Positions 27,246 to 37,115 of a stretch of 64,000 nucleotides of DNA are shown one piece after another. Source of the DNA: Pseudonocardia asaccharolytica DSM 44247 = NBRC 16224 (GTDB lineage: Bacteria; Actinomycetota; Actinomycetes; Mycobacteriales; Pseudonocardiaceae); assembly GCF_000423625.1 (NCBI RefSeq), contig NZ_AUII01000007.1:62001-126000 (forward strand), written 5' to 3'. The notes beneath the pieces were generated by a model, which was not told the origin of the DNA, did not search any database, and saw nothing but the letters and a program-made list of their open reading frames with translations. The position numbers were made by a program, and so were the translations under genes. The stretch's first letter is position 1, and every line of letters begins with the position of its first letter.

Positions 27246-28289
27246 TTATTCGGGGCGGACCGGATGCCGCGCGGGCAGGCAGCACTCGACCGCGCACGGC
27301 GCGCCGTTGACCGTGCATCCCGCGCGCGGGACCCGGCCCAGCCCGCGCGGCGCGGCGCCCTCGGTGTGCTCGGCGATCAGCTCGACGACCATGTCGGCGA
27401 ACCGCGGATCGGGCCCGGCCGTGGCCGCGCGGGCGAAACCCATCCCCAGCTCGGCGGCCCGCCCGGCAGCCTCGGTGTCCAGGTCCCACACGACCTCGAC
27501 GTGATCGGAGACGAATCCCACCGGCGCGATCACCACGGCCGGCGCGCCGCGCGCGTGCAACACCTCGATGTGGTCGAGGACGTCCGGCTCCAGCCACGGC
27601 ACCTGCGGCGGCCCGGAACGCGACTGCCACACCAGGTCGTGCCCGGCCGCCCCGACCTCCGCGGCGACGAGCCGGGCCGCCTCGGCCACCTGGCGGGAGT
27701 AGCGATGGCCCCCCTCGGCGGGCGGACCCGCGGCGGCGTCCGCGGCCGTCGGGATCGAATGCGCGGTGAAGACCAGCCGTGCGGCGTCGCGGACCGCGGC
27801 CGGCAACCGCGCTCGTGCCGCGCGTACCGCGTCGGCGTTGGCCGCCACGAACAGCGGATGGTCGAAGAAGTGCCGCAGCTTCACCAGCTCGGGGGCGGCG
27901 GGCCCGGCGGCCGCGCGGGCGTGCGCGATGTCCTCGTCGTACTGCCGGCACGCCGAATAGCCGCCGTAGGCGCTGGTGGCCAGGACCAGGGCGCGGCGCA
28001 CCCCGTTGCGGGCCATCGCCGCGACGGTGTCGGAGACCATCGGATGCCAGTTGCGGTTGCCGAAGTAGACCGGCAGGTCGGTGCGCTCCCGAATGGCCGC
28101 GATCAGCTCGCGGTTGCGTGCGTTGAGCGGCGAGACGCCGCCGACGCGGCGGTAGTGCTCCTCGACGGCGTCCAGCCGCTCGGGCGGGACGTCGCGGCCC
28201 CGCACGACGTTCTCCAGGAAGGGACGCACGTCGTCCGGGTGTTCGGGACCGCCGAACGACAGCACCAGCAGCGCGTCGACCGTGCTCAC
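27246..28289 (-). CDS. hemH: Ferrochelatase (coproporphyrin III type)
   Basis: A 347-residue protein that inserts ferrous iron into a porphyrin; actinobacteria use coproporphyrin III, hence the alternative name cpfC. Conserved parts are [19 protein letters not shown] at the start, [10 protein letters not shown] near 75, LVFTAHSIP with the catalytic His near 172, and [16 protein letters not shown] with the second active-site region near 258. Cysteines in the C-terminus ([15 protein letters not shown]) may hold the 2Fe-2S cluster found in actinobacterial enzymes. It follows inhA by four bases, as in mycobacteria. Confidence 0.95.
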   Translation of the reverse strand: MSTVDALLVLSFGGPEHPDDVRPFLENVVRGRDVPPERLDAVEEHYRRVGGVSPLNARNRELIAAIRERTDLPVYFGNRNWHPMVSDTVAAMARNGVRRALVLATSAYGGYSACRQYDEDIAHARAAAGPAAPELVKLRHFFDHPLFVAANADAVRAARARLPAAVRDAARLVFTAHSIPTAADAAAGPPAEGGHRYSRQVAEAARLVAAEVGAAGHDLVWQSRSGPPQVPWLEPDVLDHIEVLHARGAPAVVIAPVGFVSDHVEVVWDLDTEAAGRAAELGMGFARAATAGPDPRFADMVVELIAEHTEGAAPRGLGRVPRAGCTVNGAPCAVECCLPARHPVRPE

Positions 28290-28293
28290 CGGC

Positions 28294-29070
28294 TCACACC
28301 CCGACCGCGTGGAACCCTCCGTCGGCCCACACCATCGAGCCGGTGGTCACCGGCAGCCAGTCCGACAGCAGCGCGCACACGGTCTTCGCGACCGGAACCG
28401 GGTCGTTGACGTCCCAGCCCAGCGGTGCCCGGGCATCCCAGGCGTCCTCGAAGGCCGCGAAGCCGGGGATCGACTTCGCCGCCATCGTCCGCACCGGTCC
28501 GGCCGCGACCAGGTTGACCCGGATGCCGTTGCGCCCCAGATCGCGGGCCAGGTAGCGGGTCACCGACTCCAGCGTCGACTTCGCGACGCCCATCCAGTCG
28601 TAGGCCGGCCAGGCCTGCCGGTTGTCGAAATCCATCCCCACGATCGAGGCACCCTCGCCGAGCAGCGGCAGCAGGGCCGTCGACAGCGACTTGAACGAGT
28701 ACGCGCTCACCTGGATCGTCGTCGCGACGTCCGCCCAGGGTGCGTTCAGGAACGCGCCGTCACCCAGGCAGGATGCGGGCGCGAAGCCGATCGAGTGCAG
28801 CACGCCGTCGAGCGCCGGATCGTCGCCCAGATGCGGCGAGACGCGCTCGACGAGGCTGTCGAGCTGGTCCTGGTCGGCGACGTCGAGTTCGACGACCGGG
28901 GCGGGCTTCGGGAGCCGCTGCGCGATCCGCTCCACCAGCCGCATCCGGCCGTAACCGGTGAGGACGACCTCGGCCCCCTGCTCCTGGGCGAGCTTCGCGG
29001 CATGGAACGCCAGCGAGGCGTCGGTGATCACGCCGGTGATGAGCAGCCGCTTGCCGGCGAGCAGTCCCAT
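28294..29070 (-). CDS. inhA: Enoyl-ACP reductase (NADH), InhA
   Basis: A 258-residue short-chain reductase of fatty-acid or mycolic-acid elongation. It has the InhA-type start [20 protein letters not shown], Ser93 in HSIGFAP, and the active-site pair Tyr157 and Lys164 in [10 protein letters not shown], close to Ser94, Tyr158 and Lys165 of M. tuberculosis InhA, the target of activated isoniazid. It reduces trans-2-enoyl-ACP with NADH in the cytoplasm. The ATG is preceded by AAAGG. It lies downstream of the fabG gene across a 12-bp tandem repeat and upstream of hemH. Confidence 0.95.
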   Translation of the reverse strand: MGLLAGKRLLITGVITDASLAFHAAKLAQEQGAEVVLTGYGRMRLVERIAQRLPKPAPVVELDVADQDQLDSLVERVSPHLGDDPALDGVLHSIGFAPASCLGDGAFLNAPWADVATTIQVSAYSFKSLSTALLPLLGEGASIVGMDFDNRQAWPAYDWMGVAKSTLESVTRYLARDLGRNGIRVNLVAAGPVRTMAAKSIPGFAAFEDAWDARAPLGWDVNDPVPVAKTVCALLSDWLPVTTGSMVWADGGFHAVGV

Positions 29071-29100
29071 GAGATGCCTTTCGGTGAGTCGCGTCGGGTC

Positions 29101-29169
29101 GGGGCCGATTCCGGGGCCGATTCCGGGGCCGATTCCGGGGCCGATTCCGGGGCCGATTCCGGGGCCGAT

Positions 29170-29172
<3 letters not shown>
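29101..29172. repeat. 12-bp tandem repeat between fabG and inhA
   Basis: Five perfect copies of GGGGCCGATTCC (29101-29160) are followed by a sixth copy with one change (29161-29172), which overlaps the fabG stop codon. The array fills most of the fabG-inhA gap and lies about 30 bases upstream of the inhA start, so copy-number change by slippage could alter spacing or mRNA structure ahead of inhA. Confidence 0.9.
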
Positions 29173-29928
<756 letters not shown>

Positions 29929-29943
29929 TCAGGCTCGCGGGGG

Positions 29944-30936
29944 TCAAGGGAGGCGGCGGCCCAGCAGCAGGCCGCCGCCGAAACCGGCGACCAGCAGCAG
30001 GACCCCGCCGGCGAGCCAGGGCCTGCTCGTATCGACCCGGCGCACCTCGTAGCCGATCTGCTCGCCCAGCTCCGAATAGACCTGACGCAGCTCGCTCTCG
30101 GAGGCTGCGGTGAAGAACTGGCCGCCGGACAGCCGGGCGATCTCGCGCATCGAGGCGTCATCGACCGCCACCCGGGTGCGGCCACCCTCGATGTCGATCG
30201 TCCCGTACGCCGTGCCGAAGGAGATCGTCGAGACCGGGATCTCGGCCTCCGCCGCCTTCTTCGCGGCGGTGAACGCACCGCGCGGCTCGTTCTCGCCGTC
30301 CGGCCCCGGCACCGTCTGTTTGCCGTCGCTCATCAGCACGATCCGCGCCGGCGGCGGACCCTCGGAACCGGCCCCGCCTGCGCTCGCGATCGACTGCGAG
30401 AACGACTCCACCGATTGCATCGCCGCGAAGATCGCCTCACCGGTCGCCGTGGACTCCGACAGCTTCAGCCCGTCGACCGCGCGCTTGACCGCCTCCCGAT
30501 CCGTCGCCGGGGACACCAGCACCGCGGCGGTCCCGGCGAACGACACCAGGCCGAGGTTGATCCCCGGCGTGAGCTGGTCGGCGAACGCCTTGGCCGCGGT
30601 CTGCGCGGCGGCGAGCCGGGACGGCTGGACGTCGGTGGCCTTCATCGACAGCGACACGTCGATGACCAGCATGACCGTCGCCCGGTTGCGCGGCACCTTG
30701 GCCTCCGCCTGCGGCCCGGCGAGCGCGACGGTCAGCACCGCCAGCGCCGCGAGGAACGCCGCGGCCGGCAGATGCCGGTACCGGCCCGGACGCTTCGGCG
30801 CGACGCTGTCGAGCAGTTCCAGGTTGGTGAACCGGACGACGTCACGGCGGCGGCGGCGCAGCAGCAGCGCGTAGCCCGCGACGAGGCCGGCCACGACGAG
30901 CAGCCCGAGCAGCCACCAGGGATGCGCGAAGCTCAC
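29944..30936 (-). CDS. VWA-domain membrane protein of the MoxR operon
   Basis: A 330-residue protein. The N-terminal FAHPWWLLGLLVVAGLVAGY and a second hydrophobic segment near 60 anchor it. The von Willebrand A domain (about 85-290) has the MIDAS motif DVSLS. A third membrane helix lies at the C-terminus. It corresponds to mycobacterial Rv1481 and belongs to the moxR-DUF58-VWA set, thought to act in chaperone-like maturation of envelope or metal proteins. The GTG at 30936 is chosen because it starts the family's hydrophobic N-terminus. It overlaps no gene; DUF58 ends 43 bases upstream. Confidence 0.88.
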   Translation of the reverse strand: MSFAHPWWLLGLLVVAGLVAGYALLLRRRRRDVVRFTNLELLDSVAPKRPGRYRHLPAAAFLAALAVLTVALAGPQAEAKVPRNRATVMLVIDVSLSMKATDVQPSRLAAAQTAAKAFADQLTPGINLGLVSFAGTAAVLVSPATDREAVKRAVDGLKLSESTATGEAIFAAMQSVESFSQSIASAGGAGSEGPPPARIVLMSDGKQTVPGPDGENEPRGAFTAAKKAAEAEIPVSTISFGTAYGTIDIEGGRTRVAVDDASMREIARLSGGQFFTAASESELRQVYSELGEQIGYEVRRVDTSRPWLAGGVLLLVAGFGGGLLLGRRLP

Positions 30937-30979
30937 GGCGCCACCGCCGCCGCACGTGAGCGGCGCACGCGCCACCGGG

Positions 30980-31969
30980 TCACCGGCCACCCCCGGACCA
31001 GGCGCGTTTGCGGGCCAGCACGAACCGCACGATGTCAGCGATCCAGTCCGAGTCGGTGCGCAGGGTCAGCTGCGCGGCCCCGCACCGGCGCAGCGTCGCG
31101 GCCACCCGGTCGCGGTGCGCCGCGGCGGCCGCCGCGAACTCCCGGCACAGCAGCGGCGAGGTGACCACCTCGCGCTGCCGGCCGGTCTCCGGATCGGCCA
31201 GCACGACCGTGCCGACGTCGGGCAGCTCCAGCTCCCGCGGGTCGAGCACCTCGACGGCGAGCAGGTCGTGGCGCGCCGAGAGCGCCCGTAACGCGCGCTC
31301 CCAGGTCGGCTCGCCGAGGAAGTCCGAGATCACCACCGCCAGGCCGCGCCGCCGCGGCGGGCGGCGCAGCTGCTCGATCGCCGCGGCCAGCTCGCCGCGA
31401 GTGCCCTCCGGCGCGCGCGGTGTCTCGGCGACCCGCCGAACCAGGCCCCTGGCGTGCGCGAGCCCGCCCCGGGCGGGGATGCGCAGGGTCTGCGCGCCGG
31501 TCGCGACCAGTGCGCCGATCCGGTTGCCGCCGCCGCGGGTCAGATGCGCGACCGCGGCGAGCGCGGCCACCGCGAGATCCCGCTTCTCGCAGGCGGCAGT
31601 GCCGAAGTCGAGGCTGGGCGACAGGTCGAGCACCACCCAGATCTCCAGCTCGCGGTCGGCGACGGTCTCCCGGACGTGCGGCGCGGTGGTGCGTGCGGTC
31701 ACCGCCCAGTCCATCCGCCGGACGTCGTCGCCGGGCTGGTAGATCCGGGCCTCGCCGGGTTCGCTGCCGGGTCCGGGGACCAGCCCGAGATGGTTGCCCT
31801 GCAGCAGGCCGTCGAGCCTGCGGCGGACCGACAGCTCGAGATTGCGCAGGGCCGCCTCGAGCCTGCCGTCGCGCAGCGAAGGGGGCGCGGTCGCCGGGCG
31901 GCGCACCGCGGGCCCGGACCCGGCCGCAACGATCGGCCGCTCCGGGGTCGGCGCGGCGTCAGCGGTCAC
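30980..31969 (-). CDS. DUF58 domain protein
   Basis: A 329-residue cytoplasmic protein with the DUF58 signature YQPGDDVRRMDWAVTARTTAPHV near residue 75 and a VWA-like fold including VVLDLSPSLDFG. It corresponds to mycobacterial Rv1480, which lies between moxR1 and Rv1481. It is thought to cooperate with the MoxR ATPase, though the substrate is unknown. The GTG start overlaps the moxR stop by four bases (GTGA), so translation is coupled. Confidence 0.9.
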   Translation of the reverse strand: MTADAAPTPERPIVAAGSGPAVRRPATAPPSLRDGRLEAALRNLELSVRRRLDGLLQGNHLGLVPGPGSEPGEARIYQPGDDVRRMDWAVTARTTAPHVRETVADRELEIWVVLDLSPSLDFGTAACEKRDLAVAALAAVAHLTRGGGNRIGALVATGAQTLRIPARGGLAHARGLVRRVAETPRAPEGTRGELAAAIEQLRRPPRRRGLAVVISDFLGEPTWERALRALSARHDLLAVEVLDPRELELPDVGTVVLADPETGRQREVVTSPLLCREFAAAAAAHRDRVAATLRRCGAAQLTLRTDSDWIADIVRFVLARKRAWSGGGR

Positions 31970-33003
31970 GACGCGCTACCCGCCGGGCTGTACTGGGGCC
32001 GCGCGGTGACCTGCGGCAGCGGGACGGTCTGCAGCACCCGGGAAATGATGTGGTCGATCGGAACCTGGTCGGCCACGGCGTCATAGGACAGCACCAGGCG
32101 GTGGCGCAACACGTCGGGGGCGACGTCGAGGATGTCCTGCGGGAGGACGTAGTCGCGACCCCGGACCAGCGCCAGCCCCCGGGCGCCCGCGACGATGCCC
32201 AGGCTCGCTCGCGGCGAGGCGCCGTAGGACACCCAGCCCGCCAGGTCGGGCAGACCGTGTTCGGCGGGCGTGCGGGTGGCGACCACCAGGCGCACCACGT
32301 AGTCGACGAGCGCGTGGTGCACGAACACCCGCGAGGCCACCCGCTGCAGCCGCCGCAGCGTCTCCGGGTCGATGATGCGCTGGGCCACCGGGGGTTCGGC
32401 GCCCATCCGGTAGACGATCTCGCGTTCCTCCTCGACCCCTGGATACTCAATTATGATCTTGAAGAGGAACCGGTCCCGCTGCGCCTCGGGCAGTGGGTAG
32501 ACACCCTCGTTCTCGATCGGGTTCTGGGTGGCCAGCACGAGGAACGGATCGGGCATCGGGAAGGTCTTCCCCCCGATCGACAGATGCCGCTCGGCCATCA
32601 CCTCGAGCATCGCCGACTGCACCTTCGCCGGCGCCCGGTTGATCTCGTCGGCGAGCACGAAGTTCGCCACGACCGGGCCGAGCTCGACGTCGAACTCCTC
32701 GCGGCCCTGCCGGTAGATCCGGGTGCCGATGATGTCGGCGGGCACCAGGTCCGGGGTGAACTGCAGGCGGGCGAACGTGCCGCCGATGACCTTCGCCGCG
32801 GTCTCCACCGCGAGCGTCTTCGCGACGCCGGGCACGCCCTCCAGCAGCAGATGCCCCCGGGCCAGCAGGCCCACGAGCATCCGCTCGATCAGCCGGTCCT
32901 GCCCGACGATCACCCGCTTGATCTCGAAGACGACGTGCTCGAGCAGCTCGGCGTCGCCGGCGGGACCGTCGGACTGCTCCGGGGAGGCGGGGTGCGTGCT
33001 CAC
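31966..33003 (-). CDS. moxR: MoxR-family AAA+ ATPase
   Basis: A 345-residue AAA+ protein with Walker A LEGVPGVAKT near residue 56, Walker B FVLADEINRAPAKVQ near 120, sensor ATQNPIENEG and a C-terminal helical lid. MoxR proteins act as chaperones with VWA-domain partners, and DUF58 and VWA genes follow directly. It corresponds to Rv1479 (moxR1) of M. tuberculosis. GTG start at 33003. It is the first gene of this - strand run that continues to hemH. Confidence 0.93.
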   Translation of the reverse strand: MSTHPASPEQSDGPAGDAELLEHVVFEIKRVIVGQDRLIERMLVGLLARGHLLLEGVPGVAKTLAVETAAKVIGGTFARLQFTPDLVPADIIGTRIYRQGREEFDVELGPVVANFVLADEINRAPAKVQSAMLEVMAERHLSIGGKTFPMPDPFLVLATQNPIENEGVYPLPEAQRDRFLFKIIIEYPGVEEEREIVYRMGAEPPVAQRIIDPETLRRLQRVASRVFVHHALVDYVVRLVVATRTPAEHGLPDLAGWVSYGASPRASLGIVAGARGLALVRGRDYVLPQDILDVAPDVLRHRLVLSYDAVADQVPIDHIISRVLQTVPLPQVTARPQYSPAGSAS

Positions 33004-33061
33004 GAGCCCATTTCAGCGCATCCAGCGTGAGAAGGGGGTGAACCAAAGCGATTCGGGCGGC

Positions 33062-33739
33062 TCAGCGCCGGGCGGGCGAGTGCCTGCGCCGCTCGCCGGC
33101 GACCGCGTCGATCAGCCCGTAGTCCCGCGCCTCGTCGGCGGTGAGGATGCGGCCGGTGTACATGTCCCCGGCCACCTCGTCGAGCGGGCGGCGGCAGGCC
33201 GTGGCGAGGCGTTCCTGCAGCAGCCGCAGCCTGCGCCGGTGCTCCTCGGCGCGGGCCTCCACGTCGGCCGCGTGGCCGCTGGTCTGCATACGCGGCTCGC
33301 GCAGGGCCAGGACGGCGCGCGCACCCGCGACGCGCCGGTCGGCGACGGCGAGGAGGGCCACCGCAGCGCCGGTGAGGCCGCCCACGCACGTCGCGTGGAC
33401 CGGCACGCTCACCAGGTCGAGGGCGTCGAGAAGGGTGAGGGTGTCGTCGAGGTCGGCGTCCACATCGCAGAGCCGCAGCTCGACCGGATCGTCCCCGGAG
33501 GCGTCGATGATCGCCAGCGACGCGGTCGCGCGGTTGACCACGGCCGGGCCGAGCCGGCCCGACAGCGCCACGATCCGTTGGTCGAGCAGCCGTTGCGCCA
33601 GCCAGTCCGGGCCGGTCTCGACGGTGGTGGGGGGCATGGTGGGCAGCGGCGCCTGCGGGTGCGGCCCGGGTTGCCACGGCGTGCGCCGCGGCTCGCCCGG
33701 CGGTGGCGGGAGCGGGGGCGGCGGCCAGGTGTCGTTCAT
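33062..33739 (-). CDS. ClpP-like protein, probably without protease activity
   Basis: A 225-residue protein with a Pro-rich start (about 1-35) and a ClpP/crotonase fold (about 45-215): DQRIVALSGRLG, then LVSVPVHATCVGGLTGAAVALLA and YTGRILTADEARDYGLID at the end. At the place of the ClpP nucleophile (usually GxAASMG with Ser) the sequence is GGLTGAAVA, and the usual MHQP His segment reads ALREP. The catalytic Ser and His therefore seem absent. Paralogues of this type occur next to HTH genes in actinomycetes. Its start overlaps the stop of the HTH gene by four bases. Confidence 0.8.
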   Translation of the reverse strand: MNDTWPPPPLPPPPGEPRRTPWQPGPHPQAPLPTMPPTTVETGPDWLAQRLLDQRIVALSGRLGPAVVNRATASLAIIDASGDDPVELRLCDVDADLDDTLTLLDALDLVSVPVHATCVGGLTGAAVALLAVADRRVAGARAVLALREPRMQTSGHAADVEARAEEHRRRLRLLQERLATACRRPLDEVAGDMYTGRILTADEARDYGLIDAVAGERRRHSPARR

Positions 33740-33999
33740 GGGGGCTCCTCAGGCGATCGGATCGTCCAGTCGACCGTGCGGCCGAGCGCGGCGGCATACC
33801 GCTCCAGTGTGGACAGCCGGGCGTCGACGTCGCCCCGCTCCAGACGTGCCACCGCCGACTGGGACGTACCCATCCGGGCGGCGATCTCGGTCTGGCTCAG
33901 TCCGCCCTCCCGCCGGGCCGCGACGAGCTCGTCGAGCAGCGCGCGGCGGCGGTCGAGCATCCCCTGGAGGCCGGGGAAGGACGTGCGACGCAGGGGCAT
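33736..33999 (-). CDS. XRE-family HTH regulator
   Basis: An 87-residue protein with a Cro/C1-type HTH: LSQTEIAARMGTSQSAVARL followed by ERGDVDARLSTLERYAAALG (about residues 34-75). It should bind DNA as a dimer. Its stop overlaps the ClpP-like gene start (ATGA), so the two are made together, recalling regulator pairs in which a ClpP-like partner modulates the repressor. A repeated ATATC/GATAT sequence directly upstream is the likely operator and lies between this gene and the divergent alpha-mannosidase gene. Confidence 0.85.
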   Translation of the reverse strand: MPLRRTSFPGLQGMLDRRRALLDELVAARREGGLSQTEIAARMGTSQSAVARLERGDVDARLSTLERYAAALGRTVDWTIRSPEEPP

Positions 34000-34031
34000 A
34001 TCGAAGACGATATCTCACAAACGTGATATGC
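33996..34031. promoter_or_regulatory. Candidate operator between the HTH gene and the mannosidase gene
   Basis: GCATATC (33996-34002) and GATATGC (34025-34031) are perfect inverted arms, and a third GATATC lies between them (34009-34014), with ATATCTCAC facing GTGATAT. The site covers the HTH gene's start and upstream region and is 52 bases before the GH38 start, fitting autorepression plus control of the glycosidase operon. Confidence 0.5.
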
Positions 34032-34082
34032 GCCGCGGCGTTGCCGGCGGATACTCGGACGGGCCGGAGGAGGGAGTTCGGC

Positions 34083-37000
34083 GTGCACGACGACCGCGTA
34101 CTCACCGAGGACCGGATCGCCCGGGCCGTCCGCGACCGCATCGAACCGGCCATCCACTGGCCGACGCGGCCGCTGCGGGTCGGCGCGTGGGAGGTGCCGG
34201 ACGAACCCGTCGGGGTCGCGGCGGCCCTGGGCGCCGACTTCCACCCGGCCCGGCTCGGCGACCGGTGGGGCAGGCCATGGGGAACCACCTGGTTCCGGTT
34301 CGACGCGACGGTGCCCCCGGACTGGGTGGGTCGGCGGGTGGAGGCGCTGGTGGATCTCGGTTTCGACCTGCCGATACCGGGGTTCCAGGCCGAGGGCCTC
34401 GCCTTCACCGCCGCCGGCGTCCCGCTCAAGGGGGTGCAGCCGCGCAGCATCCACGTCCCGGTCGACGCGCCGCCCGGCGGGCCGGTGCGCTTCCTGGTGG
34501 AGGCCGCGGCCAACCCCGACGTCGCGGGCGACTGGTCGTTCCGCCCGACCGGGATGGGCGAGAAGGCGACGGCGCCACCCGGGCCGTTGTACCTGCTGCG
34601 CCGCGCCGAGCTGGCGGTGTGGAACGAGACGGTCTGGGAGCTGGCCCAGGACGTCGCGGTCGCCGACGGGCTCATGCGCCAGCTCGACGTGCGCGACCCG
34701 CGCCGCCACGATCTGCTGCGCGCGCTGGAGCGGATGCTCGACCGGCTGGATCCGGACGACGTCGCCGGCACCGCGCCGGACGCCCGCGCCCAGCTTGCCG
34801 CGGCGCTCGGCAGGCCCGCGCACCGCTCGGCCCACCGGATCGTCGCGGTGGGGCACGCCCATATCGACTCGGCGTGGCTGTGGCCGGTCCGGGAGACGAT
34901 CCGCAAGGTGGCGCGGACCGTCTCGAACGCGCTGCGGCTCATGGAGCACGACCCGCGGTTCGTGTTCGCCTGCTCGCAGGCCCAGCACTACCAGTGGCTC
35001 AAGGACCACTATCCGGGCATCGACGCCGAGCTGCGCAAGCGCGTGGCGGCCGGGCAGGTCGTGCCGGTCGGCGGGATGTGGGTGGAGCCCGACGCGAACC
35101 TGCCGGGCGGCGAGTCGATGGTCCGGCAGCTCGTCACCGGCAAGCGCTTCTTCCTCGCCGAGTTCGGCGTCGACCCCGCCGTCGGTTGGCTGCCGGACTC
35201 GTTCGGCTACAGCGCGGCGCTGCCGCAGCTGCTGCGGCTCGCGGGCGCGCGGTGGTTCGTCACCCAGAAGCTCTCCTGGAACCAGCGCAACCGGATGCCG
35301 CACCACACGTTCTGGTGGGAGGGCCTCGACGGGAGCCGGATCTTCACCCACTTTCCGCCGGTGGACACCTACAACGCGGAGCTGTCGGGCGCCGAGCTGG
35401 CGCACGCCGCGCGCACCTATGCCGAGCACGGCCGGGGGTCGATGTCGCTGGTGCCGTTCGGCCACGGCGACGGCGGCGGCGGGCCGACCCGGGAGATGCT
35501 CGCCGCGGCCGCCCGCACCGCCGACCTCGAGGGCTCCCCGCGGGTCACGCTCGCCTCGCCGGAGGAGTTCTTCGCGGCCGCGCAGGCCGAGTACCCGGAT
35601 GCCCCGGTCTGGCGCGGCGAGATGTACCTGGAGCTGCACCGCGGCAGCTACACCAGCCAGGCCCGGACCAAGCAGGGCAACCGGCGATGCGAGCACCTGC
35701 TGCGGGAAGCCGAGCTGTGGTGCACCACCGCCGCGGTCGCGGGCCGGATCGACTACCCCTACGACGATCTCGACCGGATCTGGAAGGTGGTGCTGCTCAA
35801 CCAGTTCCACGACATCCTCGCCGGCAGCTCGATCGCCTGGGTGCACCGGGAGGCCGAACAGGCCCACGAACGCTGCGCCGCGGAGCTGGAGGAGATCATC
35901 GCGGGCGCCCAGTCGGCGTTGCTCGGGCCGGGGGATGGCGAGGTCGCGTTCAACGCCGCCCCCTACCCGCGCGACGGCATCTCCGCCCTCGGTGCGCGAC
36001 CCCGCCCGCGGGCCGGCCAGAACCCGGTCGTGGCGCGGCGCGACGGCGACGGATACCTGCTGGACAACGGCGCGCTCCGGGTCCGGGTGGACGCCCGGGG
36101 GCTCGTCACCTCGATCCTCGACGTCGGGTGCGGGCGGGAGGTCGTGGCGCGCGGCGGCGCCGCGAACCGGCTGCGGCTGCACCGGGATCTGCCCAACCGG
36201 TGGGATGCCTGGGACGTCGACGAGCACTACCGGCGCACTGCCGTCGACCTCATGGACACCGAGGGGATCGCCGTTGTCGGCGGCGGGGTGAGCGTCAGCC
36301 GTTCCTTCGGCGATTCGATCCTCACCCAGCGCCTCGCCCTCGGCACCGGCGAGTCCGCCCGCACGGTCGAGTTCGAGACCGTCGTCGACTGGCACGAGTC
36401 GGAGAAGCTGCTGAAGGCCTGCTTCGACCTCGACGTCCACGCCGAGCGGTACGCCGCGGAGACCCAGTTCGGGCACGTGTTCCGCCCGACGCATCGCAAT
36501 ACGTCCTGGGACGCGGCCCGGTTCGAGACCTGCGGGCACCGCTGGGTGCACGTCGGCGAGACCGGGTACGGGATCGCACTGGTCAACGACTCGACCTACG
36601 GCCACGACGTCTCCCGCACCAGCGGCCCCGGGCCCGCCACCACCACCCAGGTCGGGCTGTCGCTGCTGCGGGCGCCCCTGTTCCCCGATCCGCGAGCCGA
36701 TCACGGTCGCCACACGTTCCGCTACGCCCTGGTGGCCGGCGCCGACATCGCCGACGCGGTGCGGGCGGGTTACGCGGCGAACCTGGCGCTGCGCACGGTG
36801 GCCGGGCGCGGCGCCGTCGAGCCGATCGTGCGGGTCGACCACCCGGCCCTCGTTGTCGAGTCGGTCAAGCTCGCCGAGGACCGCTCCGGCGATGTCGTCG
36901 TGCGGCTCTACGAGGCGGTGGGCGGACGGGCGGCGGGGCGGCTCGCGGTCGGGACGCCGCTGGCCGCGGCGACCCAGACGGACCTGCTCGAACGGGAGGT

Positions 37001-37115
37001 CTCCCCCACCGGGCTGGTCGCCGCCGACCGCGGCGGTGTCGCGGTGGCGCTGCGTCCGTTCCAGATCCTCACCGTGCGGCTGCGCCTGGATCAGGGGCCG
37101 GCGGTGCCGCGATGA
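34083..37115 (+). CDS. Alpha-mannosidase, glycoside hydrolase family 38
   Basis: A 1,010-residue GH38 enzyme of full length. The zinc site begins GHAHIDSAWLWPVRET with His260 and Asp262. The likely nucleophile is Asp372 in PDSFGYSAALPQLL, and another conserved block is LNQFHDILAGSSI near 570. It should release alpha-linked mannose; the absence of a signal peptide places it in the cytoplasm. The GTG at 34083 follows GGAGGAGGGA by seven bases. The stop overlaps the start of the GH172 gene (ATGA), so both are translated together. The divergent HTH gene upstream is the likely regulator. Confidence 0.93.
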   Translation: MHDDRVLTEDRIARAVRDRIEPAIHWPTRPLRVGAWEVPDEPVGVAAALGADFHPARLGDRWGRPWGTTWFRFDATVPPDWVGRRVEALVDLGFDLPIPGFQAEGLAFTAAGVPLKGVQPRSIHVPVDAPPGGPVRFLVEAAANPDVAGDWSFRPTGMGEKATAPPGPLYLLRRAELAVWNETVWELAQDVAVADGLMRQLDVRDPRRHDLLRALERMLDRLDPDDVAGTAPDARAQLAAALGRPAHRSAHRIVAVGHAHIDSAWLWPVRETIRKVARTVSNALRLMEHDPRFVFACSQAQHYQWLKDHYPGIDAELRKRVAAGQVVPVGGMWVEPDANLPGGESMVRQLVTGKRFFLAEFGVDPAVGWLPDSFGYSAALPQLLRLAGARWFVTQKLSWNQRNRMPHHTFWWEGLDGSRIFTHFPPVDTYNAELSGAELAHAARTYAEHGRGSMSLVPFGHGDGGGGPTREMLAAAARTADLEGSPRVTLASPEEFFAAAQAEYPDAPVWRGEMYLELHRGSYTSQARTKQGNRRCEHLLREAELWCTTAAVAGRIDYPYDDLDRIWKVVLLNQFHDILAGSSIAWVHREAEQAHERCAAELEEIIAGAQSALLGPGDGEVAFNAAPYPRDGISALGARPRPRAGQNPVVARRDGDGYLLDNGALRVRVDARGLVTSILDVGCGREVVARGGAANRLRLHRDLPNRWDAWDVDEHYRRTAVDLMDTEGIAVVGGGVSVSRSFGDSILTQRLALGTGESARTVEFETVVDWHESEKLLKACFDLDVHAERYAAETQFGHVFRPTHRNTSWDAARFETCGHRWVHVGETGYGIALVNDSTYGHDVSRTSGPGPATTTQVGLSLLRAPLFPDPRADHGRHTFRYALVAGADIADAVRAGYAANLALRTVAGRGAVEPIVRVDHPALVVESVKLAEDRSGDVVVRLYEAVGGRAAGRLAVGTPLAAATQTDLLEREVSPTGLVAADRGGVAVALRPFQILTVRLRLDQGPAVPR

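Noticed and set aside
33897-36842. 981-codon - strand open frame opposite the GH38 gene
   Set aside because: Shadow frame; the + strand encodes a complete GH38 enzyme with all motifs.
32723-37111. Long upstream extension of the GH172 frame
   Set aside because: The extension crosses moxR, the ClpP-like gene and GH38 in another frame; the ATG at 37112, coupled to the GH38 stop, is the real start.
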